DNA of 64,000 nt, taken from NCBI RefSeq assembly GCF_027580225.2, contig NC_073354.2, positions 20,543,001 to 20,607,000 of the forward strand, written 5' to 3'. Origin of the DNA: Misgurnus anguillicaudatus (taxonomy: Eukaryota; Chordata; Actinopteri; Cypriniformes; Cobitidae). Below the pieces are notes generated by a model. It saw only the letters and a program-made list of their open reading frames with translations. It was not told where the DNA came from and did not search any database. This document shows, in pieces, positions 11,101-33,400 of the stretch (position 1 is its first letter; every line of letters begins with the position of its first letter). Both the position numbers and the translations under genes were made by a program.

Positions 11101-14100
11101 AAAACATACCTACAAGGAAGAGGTTACTATGTGAACATAGGTAACCATAAATCTGAGTGGACATCCATGACATGTGGAGTCCCACAGGGTTCAATTCTTG
11201 CACCCCTTCTGTTTAATTTGTATATGCTCCCACTTGGTCATATAATGAAAAAGAACCAAATTGCTTACCACAGCTATGCAGATGACACCCAGATATACTT
11301 AGCCCTGTCACCCAATGACTACACTACAGCCCCATTGACTCTCTATGTAAATGCATTGATGAAATTAACTGTTGGATGCGTCAAAACTTCCTCCAGTTAA
11401 ACAAAGACAAAACTGAAGTCGTCGTATTTGGAAATAAAGATGAAACTCTCAAGGTTAACACATACCTTGACTCTAGGGGTCTAAAGACATAAAATAAAGT
11501 CAGAAATCTTGGTGTAATTTTAGAGTCTGACCTTAATTTCAGTAGTCACGTGAAAGCGATAAGCAAATCAGCTTACTACCATCTCAGAAATATTGCCAGA
11601 ATTAGATGTTTTGTCTCAAGACAGGACTTAGAGAAACTTGTTCATGCTTTCATCACCAGCAGGGTGGATTACTGCAATGGACATCTTACGGGGATCCCCA
11701 AAAATACCATTAGACAGCTGCAGCTCATACAAAACACTGCTGCCAGAATTCTGACCAGAACCAAAAAATCTGAGCACATCACTCCAGTCCTCAGGTCCTT
11801 ACACTGGCTTCCTGTTACATTTAGAATAGATTTTAAAGTATTGTTACTCGTTTATAAATCACTTCATGGCTTAGGACCCAAATACATGACAGATATGCTA
11901 ACTGTATATAAACCTAAAAGATTACTCAGATCATTAGGATCAGGTCAGTTAGAAATCCCAAGGGTTCACTCAAAACAAGGTGCGTCAGCATTTAGTTATT
12001 ATGCCACCTCTAGCTGGAATCAGCTTCCAGAAGAGATCAGATGTGCTTCAACAGTAAACACTTAAATCTAGATTAAAAACACATCTGTTTAACTCTGCAT
12101 TTACTGAATGAGCACTGTGCTGCTTCACACTGACTGCACCTTTAACTCAAGTCACTTTTACTCCTGTTTTATTCTTTTTACCTTTTTAAAGTGTTTTTAT
12201 TAAAATCACATTTATTTTCTTTAATTGTTATTCTAAATTTCATGTATCTTTGTTTTTATTGTGATTTTATTGTGTATCTATTATTTTAACATTTTCTTTT
12301 TTCTCTTTTATATATTGTTTTCTCATTTCTATGTAAAGCACTTTGAATGACCTCTGTGTATGAAATGTGCTATACAAATAAACTTGCCTTGCCTTGCCTT
12401 GCCAGACCCGGAGATCGGCTGAATGGATTCCAAAATGGTAAAACTCAAATGTTTAACTCTAGGAGAGCTGGAAAATGAGCATATTTTCAAAATATGCCGC
12501 CTGGCAAAGCTGGTCAGTTGGTAGGTCAGCTGGTCTTTCAAGTCCAATTTGACCAGCTTAAAAAGTAACGAAAACACATGAAGACCAGCTGGCTACACCA
12601 GCTAAAACCTGGCTGGGAGACCAACAATTTTTAGTAGGATAATTGCATGTTTGGCATAATTAGTTTGAAATGCAAATAATGTTTTTCTAAAATGTTATTG
12701 CAGGACAGAGAGGGATGTGACAAGCTGGTCTCAAGATGTGATCAATAACCTCCTCCTTGGAATTTGCGCAGAAGGTGAAGAAGGCTTGTGCGAAATCACA
12801 GATGTCAGCAATATAGACGGCGAGGCCTCTATCAATAACCGCAAGGGAAAACTCATCTTCTTCTATGAGTGGAATGTAAAAGCCACATGGACCGGTGGGT
12901 CACATGCAGAAGAACGTACCGATATTTAGATCAGTAAATGCAGCATTTTAAAATGCTCCTTTTTGCAATATTTTGTAATAGGAACAAATAAAAAGGGAAT
13001 AAAATATAAAGGGACTGTGGAAATACCAAACCTCTCTGATGAAAATGACATGGATGACTTAGATGTAAGTGAACACCGCAGTACCACAATAAAACACTCT
13101 TTTTATATGCGAAAAGTTGTTGAAAAGTTATTTTTTGTACAGATCTGTGTTACGGCTTGTAAAGACCAACCAAACACGCCTTTGACTGATCTCATGAGAA
13201 AGGAGGGTGCCAAGAAAATCAGAGTGGCACTGGGTGACTACGTGAAACATCTCAAAACAGGTGAGGGCTCTAAAACGTTCTCAGTAGTCAGTCATCATGT
13301 CGACCTGGTTAATCACTGTTTTCTTGTAATCTGTTATTACAGAATTCTCTCAGGGTATGATTTTACCAACAGCAAATGGACTTAGTAAACAGAATCAGGA
13401 GGCACAACCCAAGGTGAAGCTGGACAAAACCCAGGTGGGTTCTTATAAAAGTTTAAAAGTCTTTTAAATGTGTTTTGTGATTTGTGAAAGAGGCACTGTA
13501 CATAATGGTGTAATTACAATATACTTTTGTTATGCTGTAACAACATCAATATCGTTCCTTTAGTAGCTAAATATTATTTTTCCTTTCAAATAAGCATCAA
13601 TTTACTGCATATTTTCTTCATTTCATAAATATATTTTTGTACTAAGAGAATTTAATGGTATTAAGGCTTGACATGACACATTTTTAATACTTTAGCTTTG
13701 TATTCATTTTTTTTGTTTCCCCACAGACTGGAGCATCCACCACAGCTAACACTACTAACAGTGGAGTCAAAATTCAAACAGTGATGTTCAGTATTAAAGA
13801 GACTTTTCTTACCTCACCTGAAGAGTTGTACAGGGTTTTTTTAAGCCAAGAGGTCAGAATCTCCAAAAAAAAAAAAAAAAAATAGAAACATGTACAGTAT
13901 TGATGTTCTGTCAGTAATGTTAAACTCACCTGCTGTGTGTCACTTTCTTGATGGTATAGATGGTACAGGCATTTACACACCTTGCTGCTATTGTGGACGG
14001 GTGTCCGGGTGGCAAGTTTCGGCTGCTGGAGGGAAACGTGCATGGACAATTTGCTGAACTGGTGAGAATACTCTTCCATAATATATTTTTATTTGTAAAT

Positions 14101-14516
14101 AATTGCAATAATTTGGTAAAAGTTTAATACATTTCTTCTTTAGGTTCCTGGTCAGAAGATTGTCATGAGATGGAGATTTTCATCCTGGCCAGCAGGTACT
14201 TAGAGCTTTTATTTGAATAAATAATATATTTCTTTATTGTTTTTTTTCTGTTTATTAAGGAAGATCTGTAAAGTGTGATAAATGTGATTCTTTGTTACTC
14301 TTGATTATTTGCAGTCAGTGTTCTTACTGGATTTTATTTATTTTAGGACATGCATCAACAGTCACTTTAAACTTTGTGGATCGAGGCAATGAGACAGAGC
14401 TGACTATGGAGGCCAGAGGAGTTCCAAGCAATGAAGAGGAAAGAATGAAGGAGGGCTGGCAGAGATATTATTTTGAGGCCATTAAACAGACATTTGGTTT
14501 TGGAGCACGACTCTAA
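8162..14516 (+). CDS. ahsa1: Activator of HSP90 ATPase 1 (Aha1)
   Basis: Aha1 is a cytosolic co-chaperone that binds HSP90 middle and N-terminal domains and stimulates its ATPase. Exons: 8162-8241, 12704-12894, 12982-13064, 13143-13260, 13343-13434, 13727-13852, 13960-14061, 14144-14195, 14347-14516. All junctions keep phase and give 337 codons plus stop (human 338 aa). The N-terminal domain starts MAKWGEGDPRWIVEERADA and includes the conserved GEASINNRKGKLIFFYEW. A variable linker (exons 5-6) is followed by the AHSA1/START-like C-terminal domain: FLTSPEELYRVF, then VMRWRFSSWP, ending GWQRYYFE.IKQTFGFGARL. The start is the first ATG, matching the family. Intron 1 (4.5 kb) is filled by nested transposons. 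The a/b paralogue is not assigned. Orthology to AHSA1 is secure. Confidence 0.95.
9188..12403 (+). mobile_element. L2/CR1-like LINE fragment (level 3 of 4), 5'-truncated and degenerate
   Basis: It encodes the reverse transcriptase of a non-LTR retrotransposon in two blocks, 9190-9585 and 10938-11400, then a third to about 12065. Visible motifs are SNYRPISNLPFIGKIIEK, LDLSAAFDTVDHTILLHRL, CGVPQGSILAPLLFNLY and the catalytic YADDTQIY near 11276. After the YADD block there is a frameshift near 11340 and an in-frame stop near 11490, so it is inactive. The 3' end 'gctatacaaataaa' followed by three 'cttgc' repeats is typical of L2-type tails. The ORF is split by a hAT-like element. Clade assignment is from motif style only. 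Confidence 0.85.
9586..10929. mobile_element. Non-autonomous hAT-like element (level 4 of 4) with 8-bp target duplication
   Basis: Left end CAAGGCCGCCTTAA and right end TTAAGGCGGCCCTG are inverted with one mismatch (the hAT-type CAGGG start mutated to CAAGG). The flanking 8-mers are identical: ACAGTGCT at 9578-9585 and at 10930-10937. Removing the element and one 8-mer rejoins the LINE reverse transcriptase frame exactly. At 1344 bp it has no transposase ORF. A CT/CG-rich low-complexity patch lies at 9950-10010. Confidence 0.85.
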
Positions 14517-15366
14517 ATCAAAGCCAAAGCGTGTTCATGTTGTGCCAAAAACTACAGAAATACAAAACAATACAAAATCACATCACAATTATGTATTGTA
14601 AACAACACTTTAGTATGCCCTGCACCTTATAGTTATTTGTTGGATTTCTGCAAATACTTGTGCCTTGTTACAGACAACAAAAGAAAAATCGGTGCTTGGA
14701 TTCTTTTTGTATTTGTTCCTGCATAAGCTTTTGTTGTTTTTGAATGTAAGATGTATGTTTGAATGTTGTGCCTGGGAAAGCCAGACATGAATAATTAACT
14801 TTCTTTAAAACACAGTGTTTTTTAAGTAATATATTGATATACAGTGTTATGCAAGAATGAAAAAGTTGTATCAAATTAATTTTATATAAGTTTATTTTTG
14901 TTTCAGGCTACAGGCATTTGTATTTTTTGGTGTTAAGTTATGAAACCTGCAAGTCACTTGAGCCTTTTAAGAAAGGGAAAGAATTAATGAATTTGTATGT
15001 GTGTCAGATTTGATTGGTCCATTATATTAAACAAAGCATTCGCGCACACATTACCACCATAAGTTACCAAATGCACATGCAAAGCAGGTAAATATAAACA
15101 GCATGACATATAAATTGTATTGGTGCAAAGGTGTCACCAGGTGCACTTAAGTAACGAATATTGCACTTACTTCAAATAGTAAAAAATATGAACGTAAATA
15201 TAAACCTAAAGATATAAACCTATCCATTCACCCATCCTATCAGTTTAATTTAATAAATTTATGAATGTATCTTAAATAAAATATTGCTGCTATTTATTTT
15301 AATGATTATATTATCAAATATATTTAATTATACCAGAATATTATAATTATATTAAAATATTATTTA
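14517..15366 (+). other. ahsa1 3' UTR and AT-rich spacer
   Basis: Non-coding. No canonical AATAAA stands out just after the stop. An ATTAAA-type signal near 15026 and AATAAA words near 15250-15280 are candidates for transcript ends. The rest is AT-rich with no recognisable exon. Confidence 0.4.
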
Positions 15367-15367
15367 T

Positions 15368-15702
15368 CCTAGTGCTGGGCAACGATTAATCGCATACAAA
15401 ATAAAAGTGATTTTTGCTAAATATATGTGTGTGTGATTATTATGTATATTTAACCACACACACATACATATATTCATTTTAGAATTTTTTTAATTATATA
15501 TCTTTTTTTAATTCATATATAATATAGAATATATCAAATTAAAAAAATATATACACATGTAAATGTTTCTTAAATACATACATGAATTTGTGTGTATTTA
15601 TATATACACAATAATTACACACAGCACACACTCATATATTATGCCAAAAATCACTTTTATTTTGTATGCGATTAATCTTTGCCCAGCACTATTTATCACA
15701 TT
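15368..15702. repeat. Foldback element with long terminal arms
   Basis: The left arm 'agtgctgggcaacgattaatcgcatacaaaataaaagtga' pairs with the right arm 'tcacttttattttgtatgcgattaatctttgcccagcact'. The loop is AT-rich with TG/AC-type dinucleotide runs. Non-coding. Confidence 0.8.
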
Positions 15703-15804
15703 TTATTTCAAAACTTCTATTTTGTTTACTGTACTGCGGACAGTCAGTCAGCTGTTAAAGGCGTTCCCACATCCTGCAAGCTGTCGTGTACTATTGTGTG
15801 TGCG

Positions 15805-15930
15805 GATCTGATTGGTCAACTGAATTTTTAAGCTCAGCGATTGGCTGTCATCATTGTTCCCGTATCCTTATTGGTGAATCTGTAACGGATTAGGAAATAG
15901 GGGTTCGCTTGGTGTACACGAATATGAAGA
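15805..15930 (+). promoter_or_regulatory. sel1l: Probable sel1l promoter with three inverted CCAAT boxes
   Basis: ATTGG (inverted CCAAT, the NF-Y site) occurs at 15811, 15840 and 15870, almost evenly spaced by 29-30 bp and all in the same orientation. It lies about 0.5 kb upstream of the sel1l ATG. NF-Y sites are usual in ER-stress genes. I looked for full ERSE (CCAAT-N9-CCACG) or ERSE-II arrangements and did not find them. The transcription start is not visible; the region to 16380 would be 5' UTR and promoter. Confidence 0.45.
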
Positions 15931-16380
15931 AGCACGAGAAACGTAAACGACGGCTAAACTGTTATTGTTTTTGCATTTTATAGACATTTAATTTCTTTGT
16001 AAACAATATTCCAGATATTCAACCTCGGTTATGTATCGAAGTTTGCGCCTGCCACAGCATTAGGCTCTGAGAACTGTGTGTTTGTGTTTGTTTAGCTGGG
16101 CTAGCTGTGTAGGCTGACACTGAGTTAACAGTCGTATTGAGCTGCTAGCTGTTAATATAAGTGGACTCTGTTGTTTTTGTCTGATTAGGGGTAACAAATT
16201 ATGGATATATTATTCTGTTATAATATGTTTTGAGTGTTAGTTTATGGTTACGCGGCTTACTGGTCGGAGCTAGTGGTTTATGCAGTCAGGTGCAGTTCAC
16301 TTCGATGGCTAGATAGTTTAACAGCTGGTGTGCTGATTTAGTAATTTAAGTCAGATTGTCATATTTTTCACACTGTCAAC

Positions 16381-27224
<10,844 letters not shown>

Positions 27225-28740
27225 GGGTGCAAGGATAAGGGTGGAGGTGATAACACGGACTAAGATTAAAGGTGGAGGAGACCGAGGCTCACCAGCTTCT
27301 CCTCTCCCAGGACAGCCACTAACACCTTCACCCAGCTGTGCTCTTTAATCTTAAGGAGCTTTTTGGACCCTTGCCGCCCTGTCCAATGCTCTTTAGTTTT
27401 TCAGTCGTGGCTTTCAAGCTTTTCGGAAAACGAGAACTTTTACGATAACCTAAATGTGCACCTCAGGGTTTTGCCAGGTGAAATGACATTTGTGCAAATC
27501 GATGCTCACTACGTGTGGGAGAAAAGACTAGAGTTGCTGGATGAATTGAAGTAGTTGTTTCTGCTTTTGCTTGCCACTGTACTAAACGCCAAGGAGAATA
27601 CCCGTTGGTTCTGTGCAGCCCATGTAGATTCTTTTGTTAGTATTATTAAGTTTGGATCTAGTACAAATTCTTTGAAACATAAAGCGAGAGGTGAGCTGGG
27701 CTCTAAATTTAATGTCTTAATGCTTCATACTACCGTAAAAAGCATGTTATGTGCGACTAACAGATGTATTGGGTTTGTTAGTGTCTGTATCGACAACATT
27801 TGGATACTTTTACTAGCACATAAACATGGATTTGAAATACCACTGTCATGTAAAATTACTTGATAATTTCCATAGTGCAGTTACTTTCAAAAGTAGCACT
27901 ACTGATAAAATTAGTTGAAATGAAATTTAAAGGCTTTTTATTGTATTCTTAAATATTCATCATGCCAAATCTTAAACAACTACTGCCTTTAAACTCCTAC
28001 AAAGTGTCTCTGTGGGTGTTTACAGAAATGAATCAGTGCAATTGCGGCTGGTGTTCAGTAAGTTTCAACTTGTTAAAAAACTAATAAGGAGCAGTTGTCC
28101 AAATCTCGCAAATCTAGGTTTATATTAGAAAAAAAGTTTCTAGTTATTGAAAGGGTTGCTGTGTTTTACTATAATGCTCAACTTGTAACAACCCATTTTT
28201 CTTTTAACTAGCTCAAGACATTAAATGCTCTCTGAACTGTTTTTGATTATTGTATGAGGTCTGCAGCTCAACTCAGACTCTTTCATTTGTTTCCGGATGT
28301 GGCTGTCAGTGTACAAAATCTCAAATTTTAGGATTTATTTCAGAGGAAAAATAGTACAGATGACTTTAATTGTGAGCATGTGTAGAATTGTTGATCTTCG
28401 TTGTATTTTGACGATGGAACACGTCTGTCGTTTCAGGTAAAATAGCAATATTGCAAAGTTTGATGTAAAAATTTGTAAAGAAAGGATGTGTGTGTGTGTG
28501 TGTGTATTAGATGAAAAGCAGAGCGTGTTTTTAATGCGAAGATGCAACCGAAAACATATCTGTTTTTTGTAAAAAACAAAACAAAAAAACGACAACAACC
28601 AGATTCTTATCTTCCATGTTCTTCGAACCCCTTATGTTGCAAAGATAACACAGTATGAGTCTTTCAAAAATCACAATCAGTTTTCAAAATCGCAATGTTT
28701 GTAAATGGCAAATAAAAAATCTGAGTTCACAGCTGTATGT
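27225..28740 (+). other. sel1l: sel1l 3' UTR
   Basis: Unique-looking, AT-rich non-coding sequence from the TGA to the AATAAA at 28711. Small ORFs at 27363-27554 and 27555-27863 have no recognisable domains and are taken as chance. A (TG)n tract lies at about 28488-28506. Confidence 0.6.
28711..28716 (+). terminator. sel1l: Polyadenylation signal (AATAAA) of sel1l
   Basis: AATAAA in 'ggcaaataaaaaatctgag', about 1.5 kb after the stop; sequence beyond it turns into dispersed repeats. Confidence 0.55.
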
Positions 28741-28849
28741 GATTTCCTATTATAAACTTTTATAGCACTTCTCATACTGTTGCTTCCATAAGATGAATTA
28801 CTCTTTTGTTTCTTACTTTTGGATGAAAGTGTTTGCAAAATCTGTAAAT

Positions 28850-30448
28850 GTTTTTAAAGGGACAATACCACCAATTTGCTCACCTGCATGCCATATAAAC
28901 CTGTATGACTTTCCCTGTGAAACACAAAATGAGATACATAGCAAAATGACCAAGCAAAGTTAAAGTTAAGGGTGACTACAGCTTTTTCTGACCCATTTTG
29001 AAGTCAATGGAGCATACAGCTGAGTTAAAGGGCCACTAACCTGGTGTTTTCAACAATATAAAAATAGTGTCTGGTATCCCCAGAATGTGTCTGTAAAGTT
29101 TCAGCTCAAAATACACCACAGATCTTTCATTATACGATGTTGAACATGGCCATTTGTGGCTGCAATGAAAAATGCGCTGTTTTGTCTCAGTTTCTTTAAA
29201 GGGACACTCCAGTTTTTTTTGCAAATATGCTAATTTTCCACCTCCCCTAGAGTTAAACATTTGATTCTTACCGTTTTGGAATCCATTCAGCCGATCTTTG
29301 GATCTGGCGCTAGCACTTTTAGCATAGCTTAGCACAATCCATTGAATCTGATTAGACCATTAGCATCATGCTAAAAATAACCAAAAAGTTTCTATATTTT
29401 TTCTATTTAAAACTTGACTCTTCTGTAGTTACATCGTGTACTAAGATCGATTGAAAATTAAAAAGTTGCGATTTTCTAGGCCGATATGGCTAGGAACTAT
29501 ACTCTCATTCTGGCGTAATAATCAAGTACTTTGCTGCTGTAACATGGCTGCAGCAGCCGCAATGATATTATGCAGCGCCCGAAAATAGTCCTCTTGGTTA
29601 CTTTCAATAACAGGGGACTATTTTCGGGCACTGCATGATATCACTACGCCTCCTGACGCTGTCTGTGTTACAGCAGCAAAGTCATTGATTATTACGCCAG
29701 AATGAGAGTATAGTTCCTAGCCATATCTGCCTAGAAAATTGCAACTTTTGTACCTCTCTGGCAGAAGGTTGAACTATGCACGCTCATAAGGCGGAGTCTG
29801 TAAGCGGTTATTATCAATGTGACATCATATTGATAGGATGATCCCTGACAGCCTGTTTTGTGTGACTATTGTGGTTTAAAGGAAATTACACAAAGAATGA
29901 TGGATTTGTGATTCATTTTCTGCTATGAGTTACACATTTAAAAGTGCATTTTTTTAGGTTGGGGGGGTTAATACATATTATCATTTTTGGATAGCCTACC
30001 CATTTAAAGTAAAAAAAAATACTGTATTATTTTCAATTCCGTGCAATTCCCTTGGGTTAAATCACACCAGAAAATGTTTCTGTATGACTCGAGCTTTTAA
30101 AACAACTCAGCATAGGTTGAATTGGGTTTGTACCTCTTTGACCCAACACTGGGTTGAACAACATAAAACCAAAATGTATTTTGGTGATGATCTGGACCTG
30201 CCCTGGTGGAATAGGTCAGTTTCTCCCAGGCCCCTGTGCTACACAGTTTCTGTTAAAGCTTGCTGAAGTTGTGAATGGTCACCAGCCCCTGGCATCTGCA
30301 TGTGTGCCTGGATCGTGCTTTATGTCTGTGGGCCTGAACTTCGTCACTCAGCTGTTTTGAGTGGGGAAAATAAAGGGGCACCGACACAATGGCCTTGTTC
30401 TCTCTGCGTGCACATCCACTGTGCTAACCCGCTTGGAAACGCTCCACT
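28850..30448. other. sel1l-plb1 intergenic space, repeat-rich
   Basis: 29024-29194 is a fragment of the 'agctcaaaata(c/t)accacaga' repeat also seen at 35858 and 44153. A palindromic-element copy follows (29195-29751). 29752-30440 has no clear feature. The last about 80 bases should contain the plb1-like 5' UTR and promoter; a weak 'aataaag' AT patch at about 30369 is the only TATA-like candidate. Confidence 0.5.
29195..29751. mobile_element. Large palindromic element, copy 2 (right arm truncated)
   Basis: It opens 'tttaaagggacactccag' and contains the same blocks as copies 1 and 3. The inverted centre is 'gccgatatggctaggaactatactctcattctggcg' versus 'cgccagaatgagagtatagttcctagccatatctgcc'. 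The outer right arm is missing after 'attgcaactttt'. Confidence 0.75.
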
Positions 30449-33400
30449 ATGGAGTGGCTTTTGATCGCCCTGGCAACCTGTTTGCTAGCCCTCTGCCCTG
30501 TCAAAGGTAAGTGCTGGAAGCATCAAGAGCTGGAAAGACATGGTTTATAGCACATGGCCCACAATACATGTGTGAGCTGCTGAAAGGAGATTGATACCAG
30601 AATCATTTTGGGAGGTTTATGTAGACCTCTGCTGTGGATTGAAGGCCTGAAGTGCTTTTGTCTATTTCATTCTGTCGAACTAAAGTCTGGTGTATTTATG
30701 GATCCCAACATTGTTCTCAAGGGAACGAGTGGAGGTTGGAATATGAAGAAGGACTTAGTCATTACAGCGAGGAGGCCCTCAGAAAGGTATTACAGCAATG
30801 ATGTGATTTTCATAATGCAGTCATGTTTATGTTAAAATGTCTTTGGTTGTGACTCAAAATGTGGATTTTTATAATGTTGTTTCACGTACATTCCAGGAGT
30901 TTCCTGAGAAGACTCGTCCAATCAGTTTCAAACACCCACCTTTCACATGTCCTGACATGAGCCCTTCTTCTTCTGTGCCCACATCAGGTAGGCTGGTCTA
31001 GGATCAGTATTTTGAACTTCTGTCCAGGGTCAACTTTGTCTATATCTGCACTGTAAGAAATTATTTGTTTGTTCAAATAAAAAAAAGTTATCTGGTTGGT
31101 TGACTGAAAAACATTAGTTGACTCACACTGCAAAAAATGATTTTCAAGAAAAAAAAATCTTAGTATTTTGTCTTGTTTTCAGTAAAAATAACAAGCAAAA
31201 AAAACTTCCAATGGGGTAAGCTATTTTTTTTATTTTCTTGAATTTGGTGTTTAAGAAAAATGTTCAAGATTTTTTGCTTACCCCATTGGCAGATTTCTTT
31301 GCTTGTTTTATGCAGAAAATCACTTAAATTTGATATTTTATTTTCTTGGGTCGTCTTGCTCATCAAGAAAAAGCTTCTTAATTTAAGAATTTTTTGAATT
31401 TTTACTGAAAACAATACAGAAATACTAAGAATTTTTTTTTCTTGAAAATCATTTTTTGCAGTGCACACTTAAAAAAAAATGACTTTCTTACTTAGTATTT
31501 TTGTCCTGTTTTCAGTACTGTAGAAATATCTAAAAATTCTTAAATCAAGATGTATTTTCTTGATGAGCAAATGACCTTTGATTTTAGACAAAAAATATAA
31601 AATTTAAGTGAATTTGTGCTTTAAAAAAAATCTGCTAATGGAATAAGAATTTACTTAATACAAGAAAAAATCAGCTTGGTTTAAGCATAAATTCGCTTAA
31701 ATTTTATGTGTTTTGTCCAAAATCTAGACTTATTTTCTTAGGTTATTTGCTCTTCAAGAAAATACATCTTGATTAAATAATTTTTAGATATTTCTACTGA
31801 AAACAAGACAAAAATACTAAGTAAGAAAGTTATTTTTTGCAATGCAAGTATATCTATTTTGTCAACTAATATTTTTGAGTTGAATTAACTAGGGCTGGTC
31901 AAAAAAAAAATCGATTTTTCGATTAAACGTTTTTTCCCGTGGTTGATTAAAAATCAATTCTCACAGGCCACGAATCAATTTTTTTCAGATTTTAACGTTA
32001 ATCTAATTACTAGTCTTCTCCACTAGGTCACCCTTTTTTTGCCTTGCGCGATGTTACCAAGGAGCGAGAGGCAAGCATGTCATTTATTCATTCAGTCTAT
32101 ATTATAATATATTATGTAAGGAATAATTGACGACGGGCCATTGAATTATAAGAAAATAATGCACACCCAAGGTGCAATGCCGCGGGTGTGCATTATTTTC
32201 AAACAATTCAAATTACCAGAGTCAATTTTTCCTCTTATACCACGGTTACCACACACATTGCTCTAATGCCTCTATTAAAGACATTTGAAAAGTTAGGTGT
32301 GCGGTTATCAGAAATTAATGCATACCCACTGAACATTTCTCAGCCAATCAAAAAACTCGAGAATCATAATCGAAAATCGGACCTAGAATCGAAATCGAAT
32401 CGATTTGATAGCTTGTGAATCGAAATCGAATCGATCTGGAACATCTGAATCGATACCCAGCCCTAGAATTACCTAACCAAAATTTTAAAGCAACCAAGTA
32501 TCGTACTTTAAAAAAAAATACAGTGTGACTGCAATGAATGCAGCTTAAGCCGGGTACACACCAAAAGATAATCGGGCTGATTTTGGGCCGATTTCCCCCC
32601 TTCCGACAATCCTAGCTATCCGAGTATCGCGAAGGTTTCACAGATTATCTTATCAGATTGTCCCTTCATGTGAGGTTTGTTAAGAGTGTCCGAACCTGCT
32701 CGGAAGAACGTCGGAGCCGCGCCGATCGCGAATCGTAAATATTCAACATGTCGAATATTTACGATCAGAAATCCTGATGTGTGTGGGGAATCCCGAGGAC
32801 AAACGCGAGCACGCTATTGAGATTATCACATGAAATGAAACCATATCCAATCAGAAAGCGAGATGAGGGAAGACGGAAGCAGTCATGGTGCAGCACAAAG
32901 GCCGCTTCTCAATCAGTAGGTCGCATTTCCAGGCTGTATATACGTCATCAAGACTGTCTTATTTCAGAATATATAAAATTGGCTATTATTTGTTGTTCAT
33001 CGTATATACTTATGACTTGTGAATGTAATGCTCAGTTAACTTGAATAAACCAGGTTTCATGACGTATGCAGCCTGCATATGCGACCTCAGCAGGCTACAG
33101 CCTTCAGATTGAGAAACGGCCAAAGTGAAGTTGATGTGGACAGTAGAGATGGAGGATCAGCTTGTTGATTTGTGGCAACAGCACGAATGTTTATACAACG
33201 TGTCTTGTAAAAATTATTCCAAGCACTATCATTAAAATGTCTTCCTGCATATCGTCCGCCATGCTTGTTTTGAAGTCTTGCGAGATTTTGTGGGATTTCC
33301 TGTGTTCACAGTCGAGACTCTAATTAAAAATCTGTTTGTGTGTGGTGTGCTGTCTTTAACACATAATGGCACACCACACACTATAGGAGCAAAACGGATA

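Larger units (their letters stand above)
8583..12496. mobile_element. Large palindromic element, copy 1 (level 2 of 4), split by a LINE
   Basis: The left arm 'ttggaaaatatgctcattttcca' is inverted at 12470-12495 as 'tggaaaatgagcatattttcaa'. The arms extend far inwards: 'cagctgatctccggttctgg' versus 'agacccggagatcggctg', and 'acttgactcttctgtag' versus 'ctacagaagagtcaagtt'. Related copies lie at 29195-29751 and 54519-55307. The right arm is interrupted at about 9187/12404 by an L2-like LINE. Confidence 0.75.
8545..12640. mobile_element. Outermost foldback element in ahsa1 intron 1 (level 1 of 4)
   Basis: The left end 'atcctactaaaaaaagctaaagttggt' is inverted at the right end as 'accaacaatttttagtaggat'. 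Inside the right end are several 'accagctgg/agctggt' words. Everything between is occupied by a second palindromic element, so this is inferred to be the oldest insertion in the stack. Confidence 0.6.

Noticed and set aside
15368..15702. Palindrome considered as a microRNA precursor
   Set aside because: Arms of about 45 bases with an AT-rich 240-base loop and terminal inverted repeats fit a MITE better than a hairpin precursor.
27363..27863. Two adjoining plus-strand ORFs after the sel1l stop
   Set aside because: No domain, no splice or start context, and located between the stop and the AATAAA at 28711; taken as 3' UTR.
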